A stretch of 8,165 nucleotides of DNA from Gemmatimonadota bacterium. Its GTDB lineage: Bacteria > Gemmatimonadota > Gemmatimonadetes > Gemmatimonadales > GWC2-71-9. The notes under the pieces were generated by a model. It made no database searches. It was not told the DNA's origin and was given only the letters and a program-made list of their open reading frames with translations. The position numbers and the translations under genes are program-made. Of the stretch, positions 1 to 6,723 are shown in pieces (within the stretch, counting starts at the first letter, position 1; every line of letters starts with the position of its first letter). The stretch is taken from positions 1,995 to 10,159 of the forward strand of contig QHTY01000059.1 of the NCBI GenBank assembly GCA_003220985.1, read 5' to 3'.

Positions 1-573
1 GAGCCCGGCCGCAAGCACGTCAGCGGCATCTATATGATGATTTTCCGCCAGCAGACCTTCTTCTTCGCCGACACCACTGTAAACATCGAGCCGGACGCCG
101 CGACCCTGGCTGAGATCGCGACCGCCACTGCGAAGTTCGTGACGCGACTCGGCATCGAGCCGCGCATCGCGATGCTGTCATTCTCGAACTTCGGCTCGGT
201 GAAGCACCCGGCTGCAACAAAAGTGCAACAGGCGGTCGCCATGTTGCACGAACGCGAGCCAGAGCTGCAGGTCGATGGGGAAATGCAGGCCGATACGGCG
301 GTGGTGGAACGAATCCTGACGCGGGTGTATCCCTTTGCGAAGCTGCGCGGGCCGGCTAACGTGTTGATTTTTCCAGACTTGAACGCCGCCAACATCGCCT
401 ACAAGCTGCTCGCCCGGCTTGGCGATGCCCAGGCGATCGGCCCCATCCTTGTGGGGATGGACCGCCCGGTTCATGTCTTGCAACGGTTGTCAGAGGTTCC
501 CGACATCGTGAATATCGCGGTAATTGCGGCCGTCGACGCCTTGGAGCATCGCCGCCTCGCTTCAACCAAATAG
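1..573 (+). CDS. maeB: NADP-dependent malic enzyme, C-terminal phosphotransacetylase-like domain (partial, 5' end outside window)
   Basis: The reading frame is open from base 1, so the first Met codon at 34 is internal and the visible 190 residues are only the C-terminal part. The stretches LSFSNFGSVKHPAATKVQQA and VDGEMQADTAVV, then the FPDLNAANIAYKLL segment, are typical of the phosphate acetyl/butyryl-transferase-like domain. In MaeB enzymes this domain is fused behind the malic and NAD(P)-binding domains. The full enzyme oxidatively decarboxylates malate to pyruvate with NADP+ in the cytosol. In characterised MaeB proteins the PTA-like domain is catalytically inactive and senses acetyl-CoA; that is family knowledge, not visible here. 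A stand-alone phosphotransacetylase (Pta) is the main alternative, but the 'SNFGS' and 'VDGEMQADTA' wording favours MaeB. pckA follows after 3 bp, so the two are very likely co-transcribed. Confidence 0.88.
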   Translation, partial: EPGRKHVSGIYMMIFRQQTFFFADTTVNIEPDAATLAEIATATAKFVTRLGIEPRIAMLSFSNFGSVKHPAATKVQQAVAMLHEREPELQVDGEMQADTAVVERILTRVYPFAKLRGPANVLIFPDLNAANIAYKLLARLGDAQAIGPILVGMDRPVHVLQRLSEVPDIVNIAVIAAVDALEHRRLASTK

Positions 574-576
574 ACC

Positions 577-2130
577 ATGGGTATTGCGACCGAACAGCGA
601 CTGTACCGGAATCTGACGCCGTCTCAGCTGTATGAGCACGCCCTCCGCCGCGGCGAAGGGATCGTGACGAACAGCGGGCGCGGGGGGGCGAGGGGGGGAC
701 CATTCGCCGCCGTGACGTCCCCGCACACCGGCCGCAGCCCGAACGACAAATTCCTCGTGCAGGAGCCTGACTCCACACACCTCATCTGGTGGGGGAAGGT
801 GAATCAGCCGATCGCGCCGGAGAAGTTCGACCGGCTCAAGGCCGCTGTCGAAGCGCACCTCGCCACTCAGGAGCTGTTCGTACGCGACGTCTACGCGTGC
901 GCCGACCCCAATTACCGGCTGCCGATTCGTTTTATCACGCCGAACGCGTGGCACGCGCTGTTCGTCTACAACATGTTCTTGCGGCCGGCGGACGGCGAGC
1001 TATCGCGGTTCGTCCCCGGGTTCGAAGTCCTGCACGCGCCCGAGTTCCACGCGGACCCACAGGTTCATGGCACGAAATCGGGTACCTTCATCGTCGTCAG
1101 CTTCGCGCAACGGACGATCCTCATCGGCGGCACCCGGTACGCGGGTGAGCTCAAGAAATCAATCTTCACGATTCTCAATTACCTGTTGCCCCTGCAGGGC
1201 GCGCTCTCGATGCACTGCTCCGCCAACGTCGGCGAGCAGGAGGACTGCGCGCTCTTCTTCGGTCTGTCGGGCACCGGGAAGACGACGCTGTCCGCGGATC
1301 CGGAGCGGCGCCTGATCGGCGACGACGAGCACGGCTGGTCCGACGCGGGCATCTTCAATTTCGAGGGCGGGTGTTATGCCAAGGTGATTCGGCTGTCGCG
1401 CGAGGGGGAGCCGGAGATCTACGCGACGACCGAAATGTTCGGCACGGTACTCGAGAACGTGGACGTGAATCCCGCCACCGGCGCCGTGGATCTGAACTCG
1501 CAGCGGATCACCGAAAACACGCGCGCCTCCTACCCGATTCACTACATCCCAAACCACGTGCCGGAAGGGATGGCGGGACATCCCAAGCACATCGTCTTCC
1601 TCACCTGCGACGCCTTCGGGGTGATGCCGCCGATCGCGAAGCTGACTTCCCAGCAGGCGATGTATCACTTCCTGTCGGGGTACACGGCAAAAGTCGCGGG
1701 CACCGAACGCGGCGTGACCGAGCCCAAGGAAACGTTCTCCGCATGCTTCGGTGCGCCCTTCCTGCCCCTGCCGCCCACCGTCTACGCCAAAATGCTCGGC
1801 GAGCGGATCGCGAAGCACACGGTGCAGTGCTGGCTCGTAAACACCGGTTGGACCGGCGGACCATATGGTGTGGGACATCGCATGGATCTCAAGCTGACGC
1901 GCGCCATGGTGCGAGCGGCGCTCGCGGGACAGCTGGACAACGTGCCTACGCGGCGCGAACCAGTATTCGGGTTGCATGTGCCGCGGCACGTGCCAGGGGT
2001 CCCGGACGACTTGCTGGATCCACGCACGACCTGGAAAGAACCCGCGGCCTACGACGCCCAAGCCAACCGGCTGCTGGCGCTGTTCGAGAAAAACTTCGAG
2101 CAGTTCAAGGATCCCGTGCCCGACTCTTGA
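577..2130 (+). CDS. pckA: Phosphoenolpyruvate carboxykinase (ATP)
   Basis: This cytosolic enzyme converts oxaloacetate + ATP to PEP + CO2 + ADP, the entry step of gluconeogenesis. At 517 residues it is close to, but slightly shorter than, usual ATP-PEPCKs (about 525-540). Visible motifs are TGRSPNDKF (residues 51-59, substrate Arg53; many homologues have Lys where this has Asn56), YAGELKK (188-194, metal/substrate-binding Lys), SMHCSAN (211-217, metal His213), the P-loop GLSGTGKTTL (229-238) and the metal-binding IGDDEHGW (247-254). NTGWTGGPYGVG follows in the C-terminal half. The P-loop and sequence type identify the ATP-dependent rather than the GTP-dependent family. The ATG lies 3 bp after the maeB stop with no clear Shine-Dalgarno site, suggesting translational coupling. 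A Gly/Arg-rich stretch (residues 34-41), encoded by two G7 tracts, precedes the TGRSP loop and looks longer than in typical homologues. Confidence 0.97.
   Translation: MGIATEQRLYRNLTPSQLYEHALRRGEGIVTNSGRGGARGGPFAAVTSPHTGRSPNDKFLVQEPDSTHLIWWGKVNQPIAPEKFDRLKAAVEAHLATQELFVRDVYACADPNYRLPIRFITPNAWHALFVYNMFLRPADGELSRFVPGFEVLHAPEFHADPQVHGTKSGTFIVVSFAQRTILIGGTRYAGELKKSIFTILNYLLPLQGALSMHCSANVGEQEDCALFFGLSGTGKTTLSADPERRLIGDDEHGWSDAGIFNFEGGCYAKVIRLSREGEPEIYATTEMFGTVLENVDVNPATGAVDLNSQRITENTRASYPIHYIPNHVPEGMAGHPKHIVFLTCDAFGVMPPIAKLTSQQAMYHFLSGYTAKVAGTERGVTEPKETFSACFGAPFLPLPPTVYAKMLGERIAKHTVQCWLVNTGWTGGPYGVGHRMDLKLTRAMVRAALAGQLDNVPTRREPVFGLHVPRHVPGVPDDLLDPRTTWKEPAAYDAQANRLLALFEKNFEQFKDPVPDS
676..698 (+). 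other. G-tract cluster with G-quadruplex potential inside pckA
   Basis: A GGG run (676-678) and two G7 runs (682-688, 692-698) lie within 23 bases on the coding strand, separated by only three bases each. This satisfies a simple four-tract G-quadruplex pattern, because a G7 run can supply two GGG tracts. It encodes residues 34-41 of PckA, Gly/Arg-rich and just upstream of the TGRSP loop. Such runs are also prone to polymerase slippage and sequencing error. Folding is inferred from the pattern and not demonstrated. Confidence 0.5.
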
Positions 2131-3356
2131 GCTCCAGCCAGTTCGAGGTCATTCGCGACCCGCTCTGGAACAACATCCGCCTCGAGCCCCAGGCGCTTGC
2201 CGTCCTCGACACGCCAGCCGTACAACGCCTGCGCTACGTGCGCCAGCTTGGCCACGCGTTTCTGGTCTATCCCGGCGCTACCCATACGCGGTTCGAGCAC
2301 GCCCTCGGCGCCTATCATCTCGCGCGCCGTGTCGTGGCGGAGCTCGGGGATGCCGATTCGGAGGAAGGCCTGGCGCTGCGTCTCGCCGCGCTGCTCCACG
2401 ACATCGGCCACTATCCGTTTTCGCACGCGCTCGAAGAGGCGGGACTCCCGCATCATGAGACGCTGGCGGCGCGGCATCTGGGCAGCGGCGCGCTCGCCGC
2501 AGCGCTCGACAACCTGGGGATCCCGACCGAGCGCCTGCTCGCACTGATCCAGGGCACGAGCGCGGCGCGACTCGCTGGGCTCGTCTCGGGATCGATCGAC
2601 GTCGACAAACTCGATTACCTGTCGCGCGATGCGATGATGTGCGGCGTGCCGTACGGCGTCATCGACGTGGACCGGCTGCTCACGTCCCTCACGGTGTCCG
2701 CAGAGGGAGTGGCGCTCCACCCCAAGGGGCTGGCCGCGCTCGAGTCGCTGCTGTTCGCGAAGTACCAGATGTATCGCAATGTGTACTGGCATCACGCGGT
2801 GCGGAGCGCGACGGCGATGTTCAAGCGGCTGGTGCGCCGAGCAATCGCGGCGCGACGCCTGAAGCCCGAGGATATCGCAGTGGCGACCGATGACGCGTTA
2901 ATCCACGAGCTGCAGCAGCACGACCAGACCGGCCTGGCTCGTGCGCTCCGCGAACGCCGGCTCGCCAAGCGGGCACTCGACATTCCCGCGACCGACTTGC
3001 CGCCGGATACCTCCGACTGGCCGTCGCGAGATCCCGACTTGTTGGAGCGCGTGGAAGAGCGGCTCGCGCGCGAGCTCGGACTGCACACGGATCAGCTGTT
3101 TCTGGACTTCCCCTCAAAGCCCGACATGCTCGACGTCGCCGTACCCGTGGTGGGACGCAGCGGCAGCGCGGGCGAGCACCTCGGGCTCGCCCGCGTTGCG
3201 ACGGAGCTGCACCGCTCCGCGCGAGCGTTACGGGTATTCGTGCTCGAGCCGGCCCAAGTGCCGGCGCAGCCCGTTATGGAGCTGGTCATGCTGCCCCGCG
3301 AGGAGGCGGCGGCACGTCTGGTGAGTGGTGGAGCGATCCTGCGGGGGGGGACTTAG
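2127..3356 (+). CDS. HD-domain phosphohydrolase, dGTPase-like (YwfO / SAMHD1-related, COG1078 type)
   Basis: The frame is open far upstream into pckA, but recognisable homology begins with FEVIRDPLWNNIRL, which follows directly after the TTG at 2127. That TTG overlaps the pckA stop (TTGA), giving 409 residues. No ATG or GTG in this frame lies near the homology start, and AAGGA (2107-2111) sits somewhat far upstream, so coupled re-initiation is likely. The HD metal site is intact: His58 (TRFEHALG), His91-Asp92 (LLHDIGHYPFSH, with His95 and His100), and Asp158 in IDVDKLDYLSRD. The opening 'I.DPLW..I.L...A..VLDTPAVQRLRYVRQLG' is characteristic of this group, whose characterised members hydrolyse dNTPs to deoxynucleoside and triphosphate. 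The substrate here is unknown. The C-terminal 250 residues are helical and charged, without a recognised extra domain. It is the third gene of the maeB-pckA unit and ends in a G8 tract before its stop, 4 bp into the convergent phosphatase gene. Confidence 0.9.
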   Translation: MSSSQFEVIRDPLWNNIRLEPQALAVLDTPAVQRLRYVRQLGHAFLVYPGATHTRFEHALGAYHLARRVVAELGDADSEEGLALRLAALLHDIGHYPFSHALEEAGLPHHETLAARHLGSGALAAALDNLGIPTERLLALIQGTSAARLAGLVSGSIDVDKLDYLSRDAMMCGVPYGVIDVDRLLTSLTVSAEGVALHPKGLAALESLLFAKYQMYRNVYWHHAVRSATAMFKRLVRRAIAARRLKPEDIAVATDDALIHELQQHDQTGLARALRERRLAKRALDIPATDLPPDTSDWPSRDPDLLERVEERLARELGLHTDQLFLDFPSKPDMLDVAVPVVGRSGSAGEHLGLARVATELHRSARALRVFVLEPAQVPAQPVMELVMLPREEAAARLVSGGAILRGGT

Positions 3357-4138
3357 CGCGGCCGCGTCACCGTCTGCTGCGTTTTCACGTCATCCGGCGC
3401 CGGCGCTTCCACTGAATCGATGCGCACGATGATCGCCGTGATGTTGTCGAGACCGCCGTGCCGGTTGGCTTCCGCGATCAACGCATCGACCTCATCCTGC
3501 GGCATGCGGTCGGGGGAGAGCAGCTCCGCCAACTGGTAATCCTCCAACATCCCAGTCAGGCCGTCGGACGCCAGTAGGAACACATCCTGCGCCTTCACCG
3601 TCCCGGCGTAGATGTCCGGCATCACCTCGCTGTTCGCACCGACGCAGCGCGTGATCACGTTGCTGTAGGGGTGCGTCCGGGCCTGCTCGGGGGTCAAATA
3701 GCCGGCATCGACCTGCTCCTGCACATACGAGTGGTCCTTCGTCAGCTGGCTGAGACGGCCATCTCGCAGTAGGTACGCTCGGCTGTCCCCGACCTGACCG
3801 ATCAGAAAGCGCGTTTCATACAGCGTCAGCGCGGTGACGGTCGTCCCCATCCCGCGCTTGTCATGCTCGGTGAGTGTGCGCTGGAAGATCGCCCCGTTGG
3901 CCGTCCGGATCGCGGCGCGCATGCGCTCAGCCACCTGCTCGTCACTGAGACCGCGGACTGAATGGATCTCGTCGGCGACGATGTGCACCGCCATCTCGCT
4001 CGCGACTTCCCCCGCCGCGTGGCCACCCATACCATCGGCCACGACGAAGATCCCCCGGTCGGGAATCATGCGGAAACTGTCCTCATTCCCCGACCGGATG
4101 ACGCCGACGTCGGTGCGACCTGCGGAGGTGATATGCAC
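3353..4138 (-). CDS. PP2C-family Ser/Thr protein phosphatase (Stp/PrpC type)
   Basis: This 261-residue soluble phosphatase has the length of a minimal bacterial PP2C catalytic domain. It should remove phosphate from phospho-Ser/Thr using two or three Mn2+/Mg2+ ions. All family landmarks are present: RTDVGVIRSGNED (8-20), VVADGMGGHAAGE (32-44, metal Asp35 and Gly36), GMGTTVTAL (96-104), GQVGDSRAYLLR (114-125), LASDGLTGML (189-198, Asp192) and GLDNITAIIVRI (229-240, Asp231). No signal peptide or membrane segment is visible. The start is GTG (complement of 4136-4138), with an AAGGA Shine-Dalgarno site 5 bases upstream that overlaps the FHA gene's stop region. The 8-bp gap makes co-transcription with the FHA gene nearly certain. 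In characterised bacteria such phosphatases counteract PknB-like kinases; no kinase gene is in the window. The TAA stop overlaps the TAG of the convergent HD gene by 4 bp. Confidence 0.95.
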   Translation of the reverse strand: MHITSAGRTDVGVIRSGNEDSFRMIPDRGIFVVADGMGGHAAGEVASEMAVHIVADEIHSVRGLSDEQVAERMRAAIRTANGAIFQRTLTEHDKRGMGTTVTALTLYETRFLIGQVGDSRAYLLRDGRLSQLTKDHSYVQEQVDAGYLTPEQARTHPYSNVITRCVGANSEVMPDIYAGTVKAQDVFLLASDGLTGMLEDYQLAELLSPDRMPQDEVDALIAEANRHGGLDNITAIIVRIDSVEAPAPDDVKTQQTVTRPR

Positions 4139-4143
4139 GGTGA

Positions 4144-4148
4144 TCCTT
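4144..4148 (-). promoter_or_regulatory. Shine-Dalgarno site for the PP2C gene
   Basis: On the minus strand AAGGA lies 5 bases before the GTG start and overlaps the FHA stop codon (TTTAAGGATCACCGTG). It supports the GTG choice and suggests that ribosomes finishing the FHA gene re-initiate on the phosphatase gene. Confidence 0.7.
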
Positions 4149-5565
4149 AAATAAACACCCAGTAAACCACTCCAATGATCCCGAGCACTAGGACTGCGGC
4201 ACTCCCGCCACAGCCTTTTCCCTTCTTTGGCTGCTGGGCGACCGGCGGCTTGGCCCCGGGCTTCGGCTTTTTGGGGGGGCGCGGGGGAGGCCCTGGCTTT
4301 GCCGCTACTGGTGCGGCCTTCGGTGGCGCTGGGGCAGGCTTAGGCGCGGAGGGAGGGGGAGGTGCCGCAGCAGCCTTGGGAGGGTGCGGCGACATCGTCA
4401 TCACCTCGATCACCCGCGTGCTGCCTCCCTTTTCCACACCCACGGAGTCGTCGGTCGGCTCAAACACGGTCGAGACGTCCCCGAACCGCACCGCCGCCCC
4501 CGGCGCCAGCGGCGCTTCCCCCTTCACCTGATCCCCGTCGATGAACGTGCCGTTCGTCGAGTCGAGATCCACCAAGACCCAGACGCCTTCGCGCCGCTGC
4601 AGCTTCGCGTGCGTCGTGGACACGGACTCATCAGGGAACACGATGTCGTTGTAGTCCGCCCGCCCGATATTGACGACGGGCGTTTTGACGATCAGTCGTT
4701 GCCCCTTCAGCGCGCCGGCGCGGACCAGAAAATTCGCGAGAACCGTACTTGCGGGCCGCGGCGCCGCCGGCACGCCATGCACGGTCTCTCTGAGTCTGTC
4801 ACCCACCGCGGGTGCCGAGCCCTTGGTTGGGGGAACGGAGGAGGGGGGAACGGCCGAAGAAGGGTTTGCGGGTGGCGGAGAAAGAGCCGCGGTATCCGCG
4901 TAAAACCGGAACTTCTCTTCACCGATGGTGATCACGTCCGCGCGGGCAAGCAGCCGCTGACCTTCGACCCGGACATCGTTCACGGACGTGCCATTCGTGC
5001 TGGAATCGACGAGGAGGTAGCCTTTCGGCGTCGGCACGATCTCCGCGTGGCGGCGCGAGACATCCTTGCCAGACACGACCACGTCGCAGGACGCGTCCCG
5101 CCCAAAAACAAGGGACGAGCCGGCAACGGCGTATTCTCTGCCATCGGTGAGGGACACAACGCGGCCACCGGTGTTCGCGGTGGCCCCCCCCTTGCCGCCT
5201 TTGGCTTCCGCCTTCGCTTGCGCCATCGCCTGCGGCACGCTCATGGCCTGCACGTACTGTGTACTGCCGCTCCGCCGCTCGTCGACGAAGGTCAACTCCT
5301 GTCCCGCGACTTCGACCTTGTCGCCATGGAGGAGGGGTGTCGGCTCCGCGCCGAGGCGGACGCCGTTGATCAGAACTTCAGCTTCCGGAACTGCTTTTGA
5401 GATGACGACCTGTCCGTCCGGCAGGGACTTCAGCTTCGCATGTCGAGGGAGGACGCCGGGGACGGCGAGCGGGATGGCGCTGCCCGGATCGGATCCGAGC
5501 ACCACTTCCCCCTGCGGGAGTGTGAACCTCTGCCCCCCGCGCCCGCCCATTTCAAGCAACGCCAT
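4147..5565 (-). CDS. Triple-FHA-domain protein with Pro-rich spacer and C-terminal membrane anchor
   Basis: FHA domains bind phospho-threonine peptides. Three units can be read in the 472 residues. FHA1 (about 10-95) is degenerate: GSDPGSAI replaces the usual GR motif, but PRHAKL (40-45) and ING (66-68) remain. FHA2 (about 134-215) is canonical, with FGRD (154-157), SRRHAE (170-175) and STNGT (189-193). FHA3 (about 278-368) has GRADYND (301-307), SVSTTHA (314-320) and STNGTFIDG (336-344). Low-complexity linkers separate them. A Pro/Ala/Lys-rich segment (about 393-450) leads to one hydrophobic helix at the extreme C-terminus (455-472, ending YWVFI), so the FHA array probably sits in the cytoplasm as a tail-anchored protein. 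There is no N-terminal signal peptide. A motif G-S-T-x-x-V/I-x-x-M occurs after FHA1 (Thr102) and after FHA3 (Thr383), possibly phospho-acceptor sites. The ATG has a GGGGAG site 9 bases upstream. The adjacent PP2C suggests a shared phospho-threonine pathway; the partner proteins are unknown. Confidence 0.92.
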   Translation of the reverse strand: MALLEMGGRGGQRFTLPQGEVVLGSDPGSAIPLAVPGVLPRHAKLKSLPDGQVVISKAVPEAEVLINGVRLGAEPTPLLHGDKVEVAGQELTFVDERRSGSTQYVQAMSVPQAMAQAKAEAKGGKGGATANTGGRVVSLTDGREYAVAGSSLVFGRDASCDVVVSGKDVSRRHAEIVPTPKGYLLVDSSTNGTSVNDVRVEGQRLLARADVITIGEEKFRFYADTAALSPPPANPSSAVPPSSVPPTKGSAPAVGDRLRETVHGVPAAPRPASTVLANFLVRAGALKGQRLIVKTPVVNIGRADYNDIVFPDESVSTTHAKLQRREGVWVLVDLDSTNGTFIDGDQVKGEAPLAPGAAVRFGDVSTVFEPTDDSVGVEKGGSTRVIEVMTMSPHPPKAAAAPPPPSAPKPAPAPPKAAPVAAKPGPPPRPPKKPKPGAKPPVAQQPKKGKGCGGSAAVLVLGIIGVVYWVFI

Positions 5566-5574
5566 GCGCTCGCA

Positions 5575-5580
5575 CTCCCC
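5575..5580 (-). promoter_or_regulatory. Shine-Dalgarno site for the FHA gene
   Basis: GGGGAG on the minus strand lies 9 bases before the ATG at 5565. It supports that start over the next in-frame ATG (Met6). Confidence 0.6.
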
Positions 5581-5600
5581 GATCTTTGGCCAAGGCCGTC

Positions 5601-5629
5601 AAGTTACGCCGGGCCGTATAACCGGGCAA
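5601..5629 (-). promoter_or_regulatory. Possible promoter for the FHA-PP2C pair
   Basis: In the 75-bp gap between the membrane-protein stop and the FHA start, the minus strand carries TTGCCC (5624-5629), a 17-bp spacer and TAACTT (5601-5606). The spacing is ideal but the hexamers match the sigma-70 consensus only partly (4/6 and 3/6). An 8-bp palindrome TTGGCCAA (5586-5593) lies between this and the Shine-Dalgarno site and could be an operator or chance. No terminator-like hairpin with a T-run is visible in the gap, so read-through from the upstream gene is also possible. Confidence 0.25.
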
Positions 5630-5640
5630 GGAAGCTGCAG

Positions 5641-6723
5641 TTAGGTGATCCCGACGGCCTCTTCGCGTCCGATCAGGCCGCGGCGCAGCCAGTACCAGAA
5701 GATCAGCGAGCCGACAATCACCGTCGCGTAGCTGTTGATGAACCGCCAGATCAAGGTGTAGCTGGGTGTCAATTCGCGCGGAACGTAGATCGACATCACG
5801 GCGGCCGACGTCAACTCGGCGAGACCCGAGGCCCCCGGCGTCGGCGCGAAATAGAGTAGGAACGCGATGAGCGTCTGCAGCAGGAGGATGTCCGTAAAGT
5901 TGGCGGGGATGCCGAGGACCCGGAGTGTGACGTATCCCGCCAGCAGCTTGTTGGCGTGCGAGGGGGCCGAGATCACAATGGCGAGCAGCAGCGTCAGCCA
6001 ACCCCGCGGTGAACCGAACGCCACCATGCAGTCGTGCGCGCGATCGACGCCCGCGGACAGCTTCTCCATACGCTCCGCCATTCTTGGGCTGCGTCGCCCC
6101 ATCCGCTCGGCAAGGCGTTGGATGAAGCGTTTGACCAGGCCCGGAGCGACGATCGCCAGCAGCATGAGCAACCCGATGACACCGAAGATCGTGAGGCTGG
6201 TCTTGAAGAGATCGTAGAGCGTGATGCCGAGCACGAGGCCATGCTGGGCGAGCGACTTCCCCGCTCCGAACCAGACCGCGAGCGGTCCCGCGATCGCGAA
6301 GAAGCCGACGGTCGCGATGAACGTGACGAAGATCGAGCTGAGCGCGACGGGGACGGGCACCCCGGCGCGCTTCATGACCCACGTGGACATCGGGGCGGAC
6401 CCGGACTGAAACGGCGTGAGGTACGCCCCCCACGCCCCGAAGCCACCTGCCAGGATCATGTCCCGCAGCCTGACGCCGGGATGTACGTAGCGGGTGCAGA
6501 CCCAGAGCCGAAGCCCGCCTCCGACCCAGTCCATGGACGCCAGAACGAGTCCCACGAGCATCCAGCCCCAGTGCAGGCGCAGGAAGGGAGTCAGAAAAAC
6601 GTCGACGCGATCGCCGAAGCGAATCAGGTAATAGCCGACGAGGAGGGCGACTCCGCAGAGGGAGATGGCGGCGAACAGCTCTAGGCCGCGGCGTAGCAGG
6701 CGAGGGGTGAGCGCCAAAGGCAC
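5641..6723 (-). CDS. YbhN / lysylphosphatidylglycerol synthase TM-region family integral membrane protein (UPF0104-like)
   Basis: This is a 360-residue polytopic inner-membrane protein with roughly eight hydrophobic segments: about 15-36, 53-76, 86-103, 125-152, 161-195, 240-262, 274-293 and 325-346. A strongly basic loop (about 198-225) is probably cytoplasmic. The diagnostic motif is FAPTPGASGLAE (292-303), the P.PG..G..E signature of the flippase-like domain shared by MprF N-terminal regions, YbhN and archaeal AglD. No aminoacyl-transferase domain follows, so it is not a complete MprF. Members have been linked to lipid or lipid-linked sugar handling, but the exact substrate here cannot be told. 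The GTG start at 6723 lacks a clear Shine-Dalgarno site; TTG at 6717 is an alternative. It lies upstream of the FHA-PP2C pair on the same strand and is divergent from uvrA. A longer overlapping frame on this strand (5552-6730) is Arg/Pro-rich without family features and was not called. Confidence 0.88.
   Translation of the reverse strand: MPLALTPRLLRRGLELFAAISLCGVALLVGYYLIRFGDRVDVFLTPFLRLHWGWMLVGLVLASMDWVGGGLRLWVCTRYVHPGVRLRDMILAGGFGAWGAYLTPFQSGSAPMSTWVMKRAGVPVPVALSSIFVTFIATVGFFAIAGPLAVWFGAGKSLAQHGLVLGITLYDLFKTSLTIFGVIGLLMLLAIVAPGLVKRFIQRLAERMGRRSPRMAERMEKLSAGVDRAHDCMVAFGSPRGWLTLLLAIVISAPSHANKLLAGYVTLRVLGIPANFTDILLLQTLIAFLLYFAPTPGASGLAELTSAAVMSIYVPRELTPSYTLIWRFINSYATVIVGSLIFWYWLRRGLIGREEAVGIT

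Noticed and set aside
1159..2061. 300-codon open frame on the - strand opposite pckA.
   Set aside because: pckA on the + strand is unmistakable and the antisense product has the His/Arg/Gly-rich composition of a GC-rich shadow.
1371..2126. Long upstream extension of the HD-protein reading frame (over 250 codons within pckA).
   Set aside because: It is an Arg-rich out-of-frame reading of pckA with no family features; HD-family homology begins only at the TTG at 2127.
4384..5400. 338-codon open frame on the + strand opposite the FHA gene.
   Set aside because: His/Arg-rich with no recognisable motif, while the - strand product has three FHA units with canonical residues.
5586..5593. Perfect 8-bp palindrome TTGGCCAA in the FHA leader as an operator.
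   Set aside because: Too short, no second copy seen nearby, and GGCC-centred palindromes are expected by chance at this base composition.
5566..5640. Rho-independent terminator between the membrane-protein gene and the FHA gene.
   Set aside because: GC-rich complementary bits exist, but there is no stable stem followed by a T-run on the - strand.
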